From: Pseudomonas sp. A34-9
GTDB lineage: Bacteria > Pseudomonadota > Gammaproteobacteria > Pseudomonadales > Pseudomonadaceae
Assembly: GCF_029543085.1 (NCBI RefSeq)
Contig: NZ_CP119967.1
Coordinates: 5,296,501-5,360,500 of the forward strand
Direction of reading: 5' to 3'
DNA: 64,000 bases
Under the pieces are notes generated by a model. The model made no database searches, had not been told where the DNA came from, and worked only from the letters and a program-made list of their open reading frames with translations. The position numbers and the translations under genes are program-made. Numbering within the stretch: position 1 is the stretch's first letter; each line of letters starts with the position of its first letter. This document shows, in pieces, positions 1-7,906 of the stretch.

Positions 1-811
1 GCTCGGCGACAAGCCACTGGACGAAATTACTCGTACCGATTGCGCAGAACTTCAAGCATCCATCGAAGCAAGAGACGCTCACAACGTTGCGGAAAAATGC
101 CGCACCTGGATCAATCAGATTTTTGGTCGAGCCATTGGCCTAGGCCTGACTGAGAACGATCCCGGAAGCCGTCTTCGAGACATTGCCGCCCAAGCACCGA
201 AAACTCAGCAGCACCCTCACCTACTGGAGCATGAGCTAGGCGACTTTTTAATCGCTCTCAAGAACACGCCAAGCAGGCTGACGGCTCGAACTGCAGCGTG
301 GCTCTGCCTTTGGACAGCGTCTAGGCCGGGTATGGTTCGCTTAGCCGAATGGAAAGAGTTCGATCTTCACAAAGCTATTTGGACAACACCTGCCGCGAAA
401 ATGAAAATGCGCAGGGATTTCGTATGTCCGTTACCTAAGCAAGCGATATCAGCTCTGAAAGAGCTTCACAGCCTCACTGGGCGCAGCCGATGGTTATTCC
501 CTGGAGTCGGCGCGAAGAATCCAACAATTAGTGAAAACACTATCAACAAAGTGTTCGCAACGGTCGGCTACAAAGGGAGGCTTGTGGGTCACGGCACACG
601 CCACACTGCCAGCACACTGCTCAGGGAGCACGGTTGGCCAAAGGAGCACGTCGAAGCTCAACTCGCTCATAAGGAAGAGGGCATTTCAGGAATTTACAAT
701 AAAGCTCAATACTTCGAGCATCGGGTAAAGATGATGCAGTGGTACGCGGATTACCTAGATCAGTTGGCAGCAGGAAATGTCATTCACGGACATTTCGGCG
801 AAGCGGTCTGA
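1..811 (+). CDS. int: Tyrosine recombinase (P4-type integrase), 5' end outside window
   Basis: Site-specific recombinase that would integrate and excise the element occupying the left part of the window. The frame is open from base 2, so about 269 C-terminal residues are present; the family is usually about 400, so roughly the first third is missing. Visible catalytic elements are the first arginine in TASRPGMVRLAEW, a following lysine-rich strand (KMKMRR), the box II sequence HGTRHTASTLL with H-x-x-R, and the tyrosine in GIYNKAQ. The upstream part matches the SAM-like core-binding domain of P4-type integrases. It points into the element, so the intact attachment site and tRNA should lie to the left, outside the window. 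Confidence 0.93.
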   Translation, partial: LGDKPLDEITRTDCAELQASIEARDAHNVAEKCRTWINQIFGRAIGLGLTENDPGSRLRDIAAQAPKTQQHPHLLEHELGDFLIALKNTPSRLTARTAAWLCLWTASRPGMVRLAEWKEFDLHKAIWTTPAAKMKMRRDFVCPLPKQAISALKELHSLTGRSRWLFPGVGAKNPTISENTINKVFATVGYKGRLVGHGTRHTASTLLREHGWPKEHVEAQLAHKEEGISGIYNKAQYFEHRVKMMQWYADYLDQLAAGNVIHGHFGEAV

Positions 812-842
812 GCGCACACTCTCAACCCCTTCAAAAAATCCA

Positions 843-963
843 TGTAACGCGTGTAACTCGTGTAACAACATCGACCAAACGCCCGAATTCATTGGGCCTC
901 CCAGTGGTTACACGTTTGAACGGGATCGCGTACACCCGGTGTAACGATGACTAAGCGTGTAAC
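843..963. repeat. GTGTAAC repeat cluster, left copy
   Basis: TGTAAC occurs at 843, 852 and 861, exactly 9 bases apart. An inverted GTTACAC lies at 907-913 and GTGTAAC at 939-945 and 957-963. The 939 copy sits in the palindrome ACACCCGGTGT. A matching cluster in mostly inverted orientation lies at 14665-14786 near the other end of the element. Regular phasing suggests a multimeric DNA-binding protein; the primase-helicase, the integrase and the small HTH proteins are candidates. Confidence 0.7.
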
Positions 964-1158
964 GCCGGATAGCACCACTTCACTGATGGCCACGTATGGC
1001 TGGGACTTGAATGTCTCTCGCTGGAAACGACAGAAAGCATGGGGCGGGGGGCTGAATTTCGGAAATTGAGAAACTGCAGAGAGAAAGTCAAAAACTCGGT
1101 AATAAAGTACCAGTTGTGTAAAACATTGTGAAAAACGAGTTTTCCTTTTCATTTTTTC

Positions 1159-1178
1159 CACTGTATAGAAAACCAGTG
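1159..1178. promoter_or_regulatory. Candidate LexA (SOS) box
   Basis: The core CTGTATAGAAAACCAG at 1161-1176 has the CTG-N10-CAG layout of gammaproteobacterial LexA sites. It lies within the perfect outer inverted repeat CCACTG/CAGTGG. It sits about 170 bases upstream of the first regulatory gene, where an SOS-controlled excision or replication promoter would be expected. The right half-site departs from the ideal ATACAG. Confidence 0.4.
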
Positions 1179-1348
1179 GGACATGGTGGGACGGCCCGGC
1201 AAAAAATGAAAACTTTGTCGCGAACGTGCTGACTTTACTGTCTACTAAACGGAACACTGCTTCGAAGTAGACGGAAAATAAAGCTTTCAAAAAACAATTA
1301 TTAGTTTACATAGCTGGGGCCTGTAAGAACTACGACAGGTAACCCGCT

Positions 1349-1600
1349 ATGACGACCCATAACACTGCAGCCCCATGTGCAACCATCCAGCCTGCTACAG
1401 AGCTTCTCACTACTGATCAGGTAGCGAACGCTCTAGGCTTGTCCAGCCGAACCCTCGCTGCATGGCGCAGCTCACGTACTCATTCACTCCCCTACGTCAA
1501 AACCGGGTCACGGGTGCGTTATCGCTCCGGGGACGTCGCGGCTTGGCTTGAAACCCGGGTTTGCTCCACCGGTGCCAATGCGGGAGGACGAACCGAGTGA
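1349..1600 (+). CDS. Small helix-turn-helix protein, excisionase/MerR-like
   Basis: An 83-residue protein with a single winged HTH of the excisionase type: the segment TTDQVANALGLSSRTLAAWR is followed by PYVKTGSRVRYRSGDVAAWL, which matches the usual HTH-wing layout of these proteins. Such proteins act as recombination directionality factors or transcription regulators on integrative elements. It is the first gene of a run whose members overlap by a few bases, so it is probably co-transcribed with the primase genes. No strong ribosome binding site precedes the ATG. Whether it is an excisionase or only a regulator cannot be told from sequence. Confidence 0.75.
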   Translation: MTTHNTAAPCATIQPATELLTTDQVANALGLSSRTLAAWRSSRTHSLPYVKTGSRVRYRSGDVAAWLETRVCSTGANAGGRTE

Positions 1601-1950
1601 CCGCTTCCAACCCAGTCAAGAAAATTAAAGAGCTCTCTGCATCCGCCACTTCGATCACTGACCGACGTGACAGCGCCAACTCGTCGCAATCACAAGTCAA
1701 TGCTTCTGATTGGGATCTGTGCCGGTACGACCCCGCTGCCACGTTGATCCGTATCAACCAAGTCATGGCCCTCACAGGCATCGGCCGCGCAACCGTTTAC
1801 AAGCTTATGAACCAGTCCGAAAGCGGATTCCCGCAGGCAGTGAAACTCACCAATAGCAACGCACGCGGCGCGCCGGTGGCGTGGGTTTTGGCCGAAATCT
1901 TGAATTGGAATCGTGCACGAATTGCGGCCCGTAACGAGGTGGCCGCATGA
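1597..1950 (+). CDS. AlpA-type DNA-binding regulator
   Basis: A 117-residue protein starting at GTG 1597, which overlaps the previous stop codon and is preceded by GGGAGG at 1583-1588; an earlier in-frame TTG at 1561 lacks such a site. Residues from about 50 on match the AlpA family: INQVMALTGIGRATVYKLM is the HTH, followed by FPQAVKLT, then WVLAEILNWNRARIA. AlpA proteins activate integrase or excision genes of P4-like elements. Here two HTH proteins follow each other, which suggests one for excision control and one for operon control. The N-terminal 45 residues are low in complexity and serine-rich. Confidence 0.8.
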   Translation: MTASNPVKKIKELSASATSITDRRDSANSSQSQVNASDWDLCRYDPAATLIRINQVMALTGIGRATVYKLMNQSESGFPQAVKLTNSNARGAPVAWVLAEILNWNRARIAARNEVAA

Positions 1951-2252
1951 AACTCAAGATCGCCAGCAAAGCATTGATGCATCCGTTTTCGGTGTTGCGC
2001 CGAATCGGTTTCTCATCCCAAACCATGCAGCGTTTTGAACGCTTTCGCAGCCGAGAAGAAAAAAAGGGGCGTGTGGTCAGCATCCTCAAATGGGCCGACG
2101 GCACCTGGTGCATTCTCTCTCTCCACTGCGAAAAATTTGGATTTGTGGTCGTCGATGAAGGCCAGCAGATCGACGCCTACGAAGACGCCAAATCCTTGAT
2201 CGACGGCGACTTCCTGCCCCTGCTCTCCCTGCGCTGGGAAGCTCACGCCTGA
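1947..2252 (+). CDS. Hypothetical protein of the element's early operon
   Basis: A 101-residue protein that I do not recognise. Its ATG overlaps the stop codon of the AlpA-like gene (ATGA), so the two are probably translationally coupled. The sequence is a basic N-terminal half (FERFRSREEKKGR) followed by a beta-rich half containing a WADGTWCILSL strand. No signal peptide or membrane segment is visible. Position between the regulator and the primase chain suggests an accessory role in replication or control, but this is inference from context only. Confidence 0.7.
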   Translation: MKLKIASKALMHPFSVLRRIGFSSQTMQRFERFRSREEKKGRVVSILKWADGTWCILSLHCEKFGFVVVDEGQQIDAYEDAKSLIDGDFLPLLSLRWEAHA

Positions 2253-2628
2253 AACGAAAACGCCCCCGGGGGCGATCCGGAGGCGTTGAGGTCAATCTAC
2301 ATGCCCGAACAATTTATGCCGCACCAGAACAAACCGCAAGCCACCAGCGCAGTTGCACTTTCGAAAAACGGACGTTACTCTCTGGCCGTCGCTGCAAATT
2401 CAGCGACCGACCTTGGCGGGTCGAACGATTTCAGGCGCAACAGCGCCATATACTCAATTGCAGGCGCTTTTTTTGTGCCCGCGATTACGCGTTATGGCGA
2501 GTTGCGCAGGAGCACCTTCGGGTGCGCCGGGTTCCTGAATCACCGGTCCGCCAATCTTGCGCAATTCGCCACCCATTCCTGCTTGGCGGCAGGCTGTGGT
2601 GGCTCCTCTGATTCGGGAGCTACATCTA
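2253..2628 (+). other. Ash-like region with UUCG hairpin; coding status unclear
   Basis: P4-type elements carry at this position an overlapping ash-like gene and an immunity RNA region. Here two frames carry fragments that resemble such proteins: one reads MASCAGAPSGAPGS before a stop at about 2538, the other reads AFFVPAITRYGELRR and stays open into the gene starting at 2784. No frame gives a clean complete gene. At 2509-2528 the RNA would form an 8-bp stem (one A-G mismatch) closed by C(UUCG)G, a very stable loop. I read this as a decayed or frameshifted ash-like gene with a possible regulatory RNA. Confidence 0.35.
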
Positions 2629-2787
2629 ATGATCACCATCGATCCGTCCAAAATTCGCGCCGCTGCACACCGTGCAATGGCTCTCGCCGCTTTACACGCC
2701 AACTCCAGCCTCGCTACACGCCTCTCCCGTTACAACGCTCACATGGCCAAAGCCCGCGCACTCGAAAACGCAGGCGGTGCCCAATGA
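2629..2787 (+). CDS. Small hypothetical protein upstream of primase genes
   Basis: A 52-residue, alanine-rich, basic and probably helical protein starting at ATG 2629 (MITIDPSKIRAAAHRAM). The frame is open from 2557, but the residues before 2629 belong to the Ash-like region. Its stop overlaps the next start (ATGA at 2784-2787), as for each later gene up to the primase, which supports it being translated. It is not recognised. A short helical protein in this position is common in islands with TOPRIM/DUF927 primases, but its role is unknown. Confidence 0.55.
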   Translation: MITIDPSKIRAAAHRAMALAALHANSSLATRLSRYNAHMAKARALENAGGAQ

Positions 2788-3068
2788 ATAACGCCCTGAG
2801 CTTCTCTCTGCCTGAAGACCTGCTTTGCGTGAATCCGACCGCAGAAGCCGGTGTGCCCATCGACGCTATTACCTGCGCGATTGACCGTGCCGATTCAGTG
2901 CTGACATTGCTTGAGGATCACTTCGAAAATGAATCCTCGCGCCTCGCCAATCACGTTATCGCAGCCGTACTTTGGGATGTACGCGGCACCCTCGGCCTGA
3001 TCAAAACACTGGCCATGCACGGCGATAACACCTCGACGCCTGCCATGCAGAAAGGCGGTGCGCTATGA
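2784..3068 (+). CDS. Hypothetical protein, probably DUF3077-like partner
   Basis: A 94-residue acidic protein starting at ATG 2784, overlapping the previous stop. The same frame is open back to 2286, but the coupled start at 2784 and the change in composition argue for the short form. The core is an alpha-helical stretch with IDRADSVLTLLEDHF and VLWDVRGTLGLIKTL, which looks like a relative of the DUF3077 protein encoded next. It has no signal peptide or membrane segment. Function unknown. Confidence 0.65.
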   Translation: MNNALSFSLPEDLLCVNPTAEAGVPIDAITCAIDRADSVLTLLEDHFENESSRLANHVIAAVLWDVRGTLGLIKTLAMHGDNTSTPAMQKGGAL

Positions 3069-3337
3069 CCGCTTCCACCACGCTCGGCCACGCCACTTTT
3101 ACTCGCGTGAACGCCACCGATTTAAAGTTATTTCGAGTCAATGCCGGTGTCCCGGTCGAGGATGCACTGGAGATGGTTTCTCTACTCCAGCATCACGCTA
3201 ACCAGCTCAACTTCGACGCCGCCATGAGCGACAGCGGTGAGCGTTTCAGTTGGCCTGCCCTGTACCTTGGCGAGATGGCCAAAGCGCTGATCGATGACAT
3301 CAACGACGCTTTGTTTCTGCCGAGGGCTGACACATGA
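3065..3337 (+). CDS. DUF3077-like protein
   Basis: A 90-residue helical protein. The motif LFRVNAGVPVEDALEMVS and the C-terminal ALYLGEMAKALIDD match the layout of DUF3077, a family of small proteins frequent in Pseudomonas genomes and their islands, without a known function. Both ends overlap neighbours by four bases (ATGA at 3065 and 3334), placing it in one translational chain with the primase-helicase. A role in modulating replication or plasmid-like copy number would fit but is not shown. Confidence 0.7.
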   Translation: MTASTTLGHATFTRVNATDLKLFRVNAGVPVEDALEMVSLLQHHANQLNFDAAMSDSGERFSWPALYLGEMAKALIDDINDALFLPRADT

Positions 3338-6240
3338 GCCAGCGCCCGAATATCACCACAAAACGTCCAAGCTTTGCCGACGTGAAAGCCGCTGCGCTAA
3401 AAGACATTGATCGTGTCCTGTCGCATTGGCTACCCAACGGCAAGCGTGTAGACGGCGGCAAGGAATATACCGCTCCGAATCCAACCCGCAGCGACAAGCG
3501 TGCCGGTTCGCTGAAGATCAATTTGAGCAAGGGCACCTGGGCCGACTTTGCCACCGGAGACAAAGGCGGCGATCTCATCGATCTTGTGCGCTATTTGGAC
3601 GGCGGCACTGACGTCGAGGCTTGCAACAAGCTGGCCGACTTATTGAACGTTGCGCCCGGTGCTGCCCAGACGAAAGCTGCACCGAGCAAGCCCAAAACAA
3701 CGACGTGGAACGCTATTCAGCCGATCCCGACCGAGGCCATGAACAAGTGCCCAGCCAAACATCGCAATCATGGTGTGCCGTCCAAGGTTTGGGTCTATCG
3801 CGACGCAAAGGGTCAGCCTCTCATGGCTCTCTACCGCTTCGACCTCGGCCCCGATGAAGATGGCAAGCCGAAGAAGGTCTTCGCGCCACTGACGTGGTGT
3901 CAGCGCGTCGATGGCCAATCCACACAATGGCGCTGGCAGGGTCTGCCAGATCCGCGTCCTTTGCTTCGCCTTGATGAACTGACCCAGCGCAGTGACGCAC
4001 CGGTGGTTCTGTGCGAAGGCGAGAAAGCTGCCGATGCCGCCGCAGAACTGCTGCCCAACCACGTGGCCACCTGCTGGCCGAACGGCTCCAATTCTTGGCA
4101 CAAAGCCGACCTGACAACTCTCAAAGGTCGGGACGTGTTGTTGTGGCCGGACAACGACGACAGCGGCAAAGGCTGCATGGAAATCGTTGCCGAGAAGCTG
4201 CGCGAAATCGGCGCTGCCTCGGTCCGCCCCATCGCACTGGACGTGTTCAAACGCAAGCCGATGCGAAAGAACGAACGTGCCGCTTTTGCCAAAGGTGGGC
4301 AGTGGAACGAAGGCGACGATGCTGCCGATGCAATCGCCAAAGGCTGGACTGCTGCCCACTTCGTCGAGCTGGAAAGCAGCGGTGAACTGTTCGCTGTGAT
4401 CGAGGAAAAAGCGGTTGTTGCACACCTTGAACCAGACCCCGAACAGAGGCCTAAAGCAGCGCCCAAGCGCCCGACCAAATCGAAAAACGATCTAATGCCG
4501 GGAGGCTTTCGCCTGACGTCCGAAGGCGTGTTCTATGCCGGTGACGATGGCGAGGCGCGTCCGGTGTGTTCGCCTCTGGCGATCCTCGCCCGGACGCGTG
4601 ATGACAAGGGGCAGAACTGGGGTCTGCTGGTCGAGTTCGACGATCCAGACGGCACCAAAAAACGCTGGAACATCCCGGCGCGCACCATGACTGGCGACTT
4701 CGGCAAGGACGTGCTTGGGCCGCTGGTAGACATGGGGCTACGCCTCGCCGGTAGCCGCTCAGGACGCAACGCACGCAATGACTTGCAGAGTTATCTCGGC
4801 GGATTTGACAGCGCGGAACGGGCACGACTGGTAACCCGCTTGGGGTGGCACGACAACGCCTTTCTATTGCCCGAGCAGCAGGTTGGCACGCACAGCGAAC
4901 ATCTGCATTTCTATGATGCCGGTGCCCAGCTTCCACCGATCAGCGAAGCGGGCACGCTCGAACAATGGCAACAGCAGATAGGCGCATTGTGCGTTGGCAA
5001 TCATCGCCTAGCGTTTGTCGTCGGGGTGGCGTTCGCGGGTCCGCTGCTACACATGCTCGGCCATGAGTCGGGCGGCTTCCACCTGTACGGCGACAGCTCC
5101 GGCGGCAAGACCACTCACCTGCAAGTTGCCACCTCGATCTATGGCGGACCTCGTCTGGTGCGTTCATGGCGCTCGACTGACAATGCGCTGGAGTCCATCG
5201 CTGCCGCGCATTCTGATGGACTCCTGGTACTGGATGAAATCGGCATGTGCGATCCACGCATCATTGGCGAAACGGTCTACATGCTCGGCAACGGCACCGG
5301 GAAGGCTCGTGCCAATGACCGAGGCCAAGCAGGCCGACAGGTACAAGAGTGGCGTCTACTGTTCCTCTCCACAGGCGAGAAGACCTTGGCCCAGCACATG
5401 GCCGAAGCCAACAAGGAACTGAAAGCGGGCATGGAGGTGCGCATGCTCGCCGTTCCGGCCGATGCCAGCAAAGGCCTCGGCATGTTCGACACGCTCAACG
5501 GTTTCGAGGATGCGGCAGCGCTCTCCGATGCGCTCAAAGCCCGCGTAGCGAAATACTACGGTACCCCGCTCACTGCATTTCTGACGGCGCTGTGCGAACC
5601 CGGCAAACGCCACGGCTGGGCGGCGATCCTGCGCCGCACGCTGGAAGGCTTTATTGCTAAATCGCTTCCTGCATCCGCGAGTGGGCAGGCGCACCGTGCC
5701 GCCGCTCGTTTCGGTCTCGCGGCAGCCGCGGGCGAGCTGGCCACCGCGATGGGTATCACCGGCTGGCCGGACGGGACCGCCACCACAGCCGCTCGCGTGT
5801 GCCTGAGTGCTTGGTTAAACGAACGTGGCGGCGCCGGTAATTTCGAGGGCGATGCGATATCAGCGAGGCTGCGACAGTTCATCGAGCGCTTCGGCGAAAG
5901 CCGCTTCACCCGCTGGGAATCGACTGCAGCCAAGATCGACGAACACGGCCCGCGCACGATCGACCGCCTCGGCTTTCGCAAGACGCTGGAGCACGGTATG
6001 GGCGACACCCTGCACACCACGAATACCTACTACGTGCTGACGGAAGCTTGGCGCTCAGAAATTTTCCGGGGCATGAACCTTACCGCAGTAAACAAGGAGC
6101 TCTTGCAACGCGGTGTGCTAGAGCCGAGCAGCGACGGCAAGGCATCAAGTCTGGTGCGATTGCCCGGCTTAGGCCAACAGCGCTGCTACATCGTGAAGGC
6201 AATTCCGGGAACGGATGACAGCGAGGCTCGGGCTGCCTGA
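3334..6240 (+). CDS. TOPRIM primase / DUF927 helicase replication protein
   Basis: A 968-residue replication protein, the P4 alpha-like replication initiator of the element. Residues 1-105 resemble the DnaG zinc-binding/catalytic N-terminal region but lack the CHC2 cysteines (GTWADFATGDKGGDLIDLVR). Residues 223-280 form a TOPRIM domain with VVLCEGEKAA and the acidic WPDNDDSGKG. From about 390 a DUF927 ATPase follows, with Walker A GDSSGGKTT near residue 587 and Walker B LLVLDEIG near 631. It would prime and unwind DNA from an origin in the element, plausibly the GGTGAAC or GTGTAAC repeats at 14665-14986. Translation is coupled to the gene before it. Confidence 0.93.
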   Translation: MSQRPNITTKRPSFADVKAAALKDIDRVLSHWLPNGKRVDGGKEYTAPNPTRSDKRAGSLKINLSKGTWADFATGDKGGDLIDLVRYLDGGTDVEACNKLADLLNVAPGAAQTKAAPSKPKTTTWNAIQPIPTEAMNKCPAKHRNHGVPSKVWVYRDAKGQPLMALYRFDLGPDEDGKPKKVFAPLTWCQRVDGQSTQWRWQGLPDPRPLLRLDELTQRSDAPVVLCEGEKAADAAAELLPNHVATCWPNGSNSWHKADLTTLKGRDVLLWPDNDDSGKGCMEIVAEKLREIGAASVRPIALDVFKRKPMRKNERAAFAKGGQWNEGDDAADAIAKGWTAAHFVELESSGELFAVIEEKAVVAHLEPDPEQRPKAAPKRPTKSKNDLMPGGFRLTSEGVFYAGDDGEARPVCSPLAILARTRDDKGQNWGLLVEFDDPDGTKKRWNIPARTMTGDFGKDVLGPLVDMGLRLAGSRSGRNARNDLQSYLGGFDSAERARLVTRLGWHDNAFLLPEQQVGTHSEHLHFYDAGAQLPPISEAGTLEQWQQQIGALCVGNHRLAFVVGVAFAGPLLHMLGHESGGFHLYGDSSGGKTTHLQVATSIYGGPRLVRSWRSTDNALESIAAAHSDGLLVLDEIGMCDPRIIGETVYMLGNGTGKARANDRGQAGRQVQEWRLLFLSTGEKTLAQHMAEANKELKAGMEVRMLAVPADASKGLGMFDTLNGFEDAAALSDALKARVAKYYGTPLTAFLTALCEPGKRHGWAAILRRTLEGFIAKSLPASASGQAHRAAARFGLAAAAGELATAMGITGWPDGTATTAARVCLSAWLNERGGAGNFEGDAISARLRQFIERFGESRFTRWESTAAKIDEHGPRTIDRLGFRKTLEHGMGDTLHTTNTYYVLTEAWRSEIFRGMNLTAVNKELLQRGVLEPSSDGKASSLVRLPGLGQQRCYIVKAIPGTDDSEARAA

Positions 6241-6323
6241 GGGCATCTCAGCTGATCGAGGTAACGCCGGCTCACTCCCGGCCTCGCCAGCCAAATCAAT
6301 GTAATCAAAACTCATCAAGGACC

Positions 6324-7193
6324 ATGAACATGAAAATGAATGAATTGAAACAGCAACGAGCCGCTCTGGTCGCTGAGCACGAAACCATCGAAAACAGTCT
6401 CTCCGCACTGGAAGCCGCTTGGCACAATGCGCCAAATAACTACAGCCCTGTTGGTAACATGATAGGAAGTCCTGAGAGGCGTGAAGCTATGGATCGACTC
6501 TCATCTGCCAAAGCCCGCTTACGAGCCATTCCATCCGAGATCGAGCGTATCGATAAAAAGATCGCCTACTTAGAACAGATGGAACAGGTTGACGAAATCA
6601 AATCGCAGTCGATCCAAACCATGTCCGTAGCTGCTGCTGAGGTCGAAGCGCTGGAACGCACACAGTCGCACTTGAATGAGCGTCTTCTGACGATTCAGAC
6701 GGATGCGGAGCAATCCCTGGAAAAAGCGCAGCAAGCAGAAAGAGACGCTGCAAGCCTGTATGCCAGAAGTCTTGCGAGTGGCGATAGCGAAGGCGAAAAA
6801 GCTGCCAACGGCGAAATTCAGAAGGCAGCCAAGCAACTCGCCACCACAGATGAGCACGTTAGAAGACAGGAGCTCATCCTCGTGGCTTTACAGGCGGAAC
6901 TTGACTCCCTAGAAACTCAAATCTCAAACGCGAAGCAGCGAGCAGACGACGCCAAAAATGCGGCCCTGAGCGCAGTAGGGCTTACGTTAGACGAAGAGTG
7001 GAATGCCGCCACGAATCACTTAGTAGCTATTGGTGCACGGATACTTGCCGTGGACTACCAACAAGGGAACTCGGGATACGGTTTCTCCAAGCTAGATGTA
7101 CCTCGATTCGGTCCTTTTCATTCGGATATTCGTCGTGAGGAGCTTGCCGCTGCTGCCCGAAATATCACATTAGAGGAACTGTTGGCAGCTTGA
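6324..7193 (+). CDS. Coiled-coil hypothetical protein
   Basis: A 289-residue, highly charged protein dominated by heptad-like coiled coil (about residues 1-210, rich in Glu, Gln, Ala), with a short globular C-terminus containing GNSGYGFSKLDVPRFGPF. Three in-frame ATGs at 6324, 6330 and 6336 follow an AAGGA at about 6317; spacing favours 6330. It is separated from the primase gene by 83 bases that hold no obvious terminator, so it may share the transcript. It is followed directly by a terminator. No known family is recognised; a structural or DNA-associated role is inferred from the coiled coil only. Confidence 0.65.
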   Translation: MNMKMNELKQQRAALVAEHETIENSLSALEAAWHNAPNNYSPVGNMIGSPERREAMDRLSSAKARLRAIPSEIERIDKKIAYLEQMEQVDEIKSQSIQTMSVAAAEVEALERTQSHLNERLLTIQTDAEQSLEKAQQAERDAASLYARSLASGDSEGEKAANGEIQKAAKQLATTDEHVRRQELILVALQAELDSLETQISNAKQRADDAKNAALSAVGLTLDEEWNAATNHLVAIGARILAVDYQQGNSGYGFSKLDVPRFGPFHSDIRREELAAAARNITLEELLAA

Positions 7194-7202
7194 ACCCGAA
7201 AT

Positions 7203-7226
7203 AGCCCGCCGACGCGGGCTGTTTAG
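7203..7226 (+). terminator. Terminator after coiled-coil gene
   Basis: Stem AGCCCGC / GCGGGCT with loop CGAC, followed by GTTT. The short T-run makes it a moderate terminator; it begins 9 bases after the stop codon. Confidence 0.6.
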
Positions 7227-7248
7227 AAACCCTCGGATTAAATAAATC

Positions 7249-7437
7249 ATGATTACTACCATACAAAACAGCGCTAGCTGGACTGACACCCTGAAAGCGC
7301 GCAAAAGCTATTTGACGGCGCTGATGAAGGTCGTAGATATCAAAGCCGGTAAAGCCTCTAAAGTTCAGGCACTAACCGTCAACTTGATCAAGAGCGAAAT
7401 GAGCCTCATCGAAAGCCAGCTAAAAGGTCGAAAGTAA
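7249..7437 (+). CDS. Small basic hypothetical protein
   Basis: A 62-residue basic, helical protein (LKARKSYLTALMKVVD, then KSEMSLIESQLKGRK). No clear ribosome binding site precedes the ATG. It lies alone between a terminator and the MvaT-like gene, on the same strand as both. No family is recognised. Charge and size are compatible with a DNA-binding or chaperone-like accessory protein, but nothing in the sequence proves that. Confidence 0.5.
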   Translation: MITTIQNSASWTDTLKARKSYLTALMKVVDIKAGKASKVQALTVNLIKSEMSLIESQLKGRK

Positions 7438-7500
7438 CCGGAACTCTATGCTGTAATGCTATTCAGATAGATATCTTCAAAAATAAATCAGGAAGCAATA

Positions 7501-7866
7501 ATGTCAAAACTTGCCGAATATCGTCAGCTGGAAAAACACTTGGCCGAACAACTTCAGGCGCTGGAAGCACTGAAGAGCGACGGAGCCCTGAAAAAAGAGA
7601 TCGAGTTTGAAACTAAGCTCCGGGAATTGCTCGCCCAGTACGGCTTCAGCCTCAAGCACGTCGTCAACCTACTAGACCCACAAAGCAGCGCACGCGGCAA
7701 AGCGCCTGTTCAAGCGCCGGGCACGCGAAAACCTCGAGAGCTAAAGACGTATAAGAACCCGCACACTGGTGAAGTGGTTGAAACCAAAGGTGGCAATCAC
7801 AAGACCCTAAAAGAGTGGAAAACCCAACACGGTTCCGACGTGGTTGAAAGCTGGCTGAAAAAGTAA
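7501..7866 (+). CDS. MvaT/MvaU-family H-NS-like nucleoid protein
   Basis: A 121-residue xenogeneic silencer of the Pseudomonas MvaT family. The N-terminal half is the oligomerisation coiled coil (MSKLAEYRQLEKHLAEQLQA), followed by a proline-rich linker, and the C-terminal domain has the family signature KTYKNPHTGEVVETKGGN and LKEWKTQHGSDVVESWLK, which contacts AT-rich DNA in the minor groove. Mobile-element copies of MvaT can silence the element's cargo or blend into the host silencing network. The AT-rich leftward genes at 10240-14286 are the likely targets here. Preceded by CAGGAAG and followed by a strong terminator, so it is a single-gene unit. Confidence 0.92.
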   Translation: MSKLAEYRQLEKHLAEQLQALEALKSDGALKKEIEFETKLRELLAQYGFSLKHVVNLLDPQSSARGKAPVQAPGTRKPRELKTYKNPHTGEVVETKGGNHKTLKEWKTQHGSDVVESWLKK

Positions 7867-7880
7867 GATCTATGCACCTA

Positions 7881-7906
7881 AAAAAGGGCCCAGACGGGCC
7901 CTTTTT
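7881..7906. terminator. Strong terminator after MvaT-like gene
   Basis: Stem AAAAAGGGCCC / GGGCCCTTTTT with loop AGAC. The T-run on one side and A-run on the other make it usable from both strands, and it separates the rightward replication genes from the leftward cargo genes. Confidence 0.85.

Larger units (their letters stand above)
812..1348. other. Non-coding control region between integrase and regulators
   Basis: I support no gene here. It holds a cluster of GTGTAAC repeats (843-963), a LexA-like palindrome (1159-1178) and a 7-bp inverted repeat, GTCTACT at 1240-1246 against AGTAGAC at 1266-1272. The stretch from about 1270 to 1320 is AT-rich and could contain the promoter of the next operon, but no clear -35/-10 pair stands out. 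A minus-strand open frame at 889-1290 runs across all these signals and is not credible as a gene. Confidence 0.6.

Noticed and set aside
889..1290. Minus-strand 133-residue open frame
   Set aside because: It crosses the GTGTAAC repeats and the LexA-like palindrome, has no ribosome site, and its composition does not look like protein.
2286..3068. 260-residue plus-strand frame as a single gene
   Set aside because: It begins at TTG without a ribosome site, and its first part overlaps the Ash-like region; the coupled ATG at 2784 with ATGA overlap defines the real gene in the same frame.
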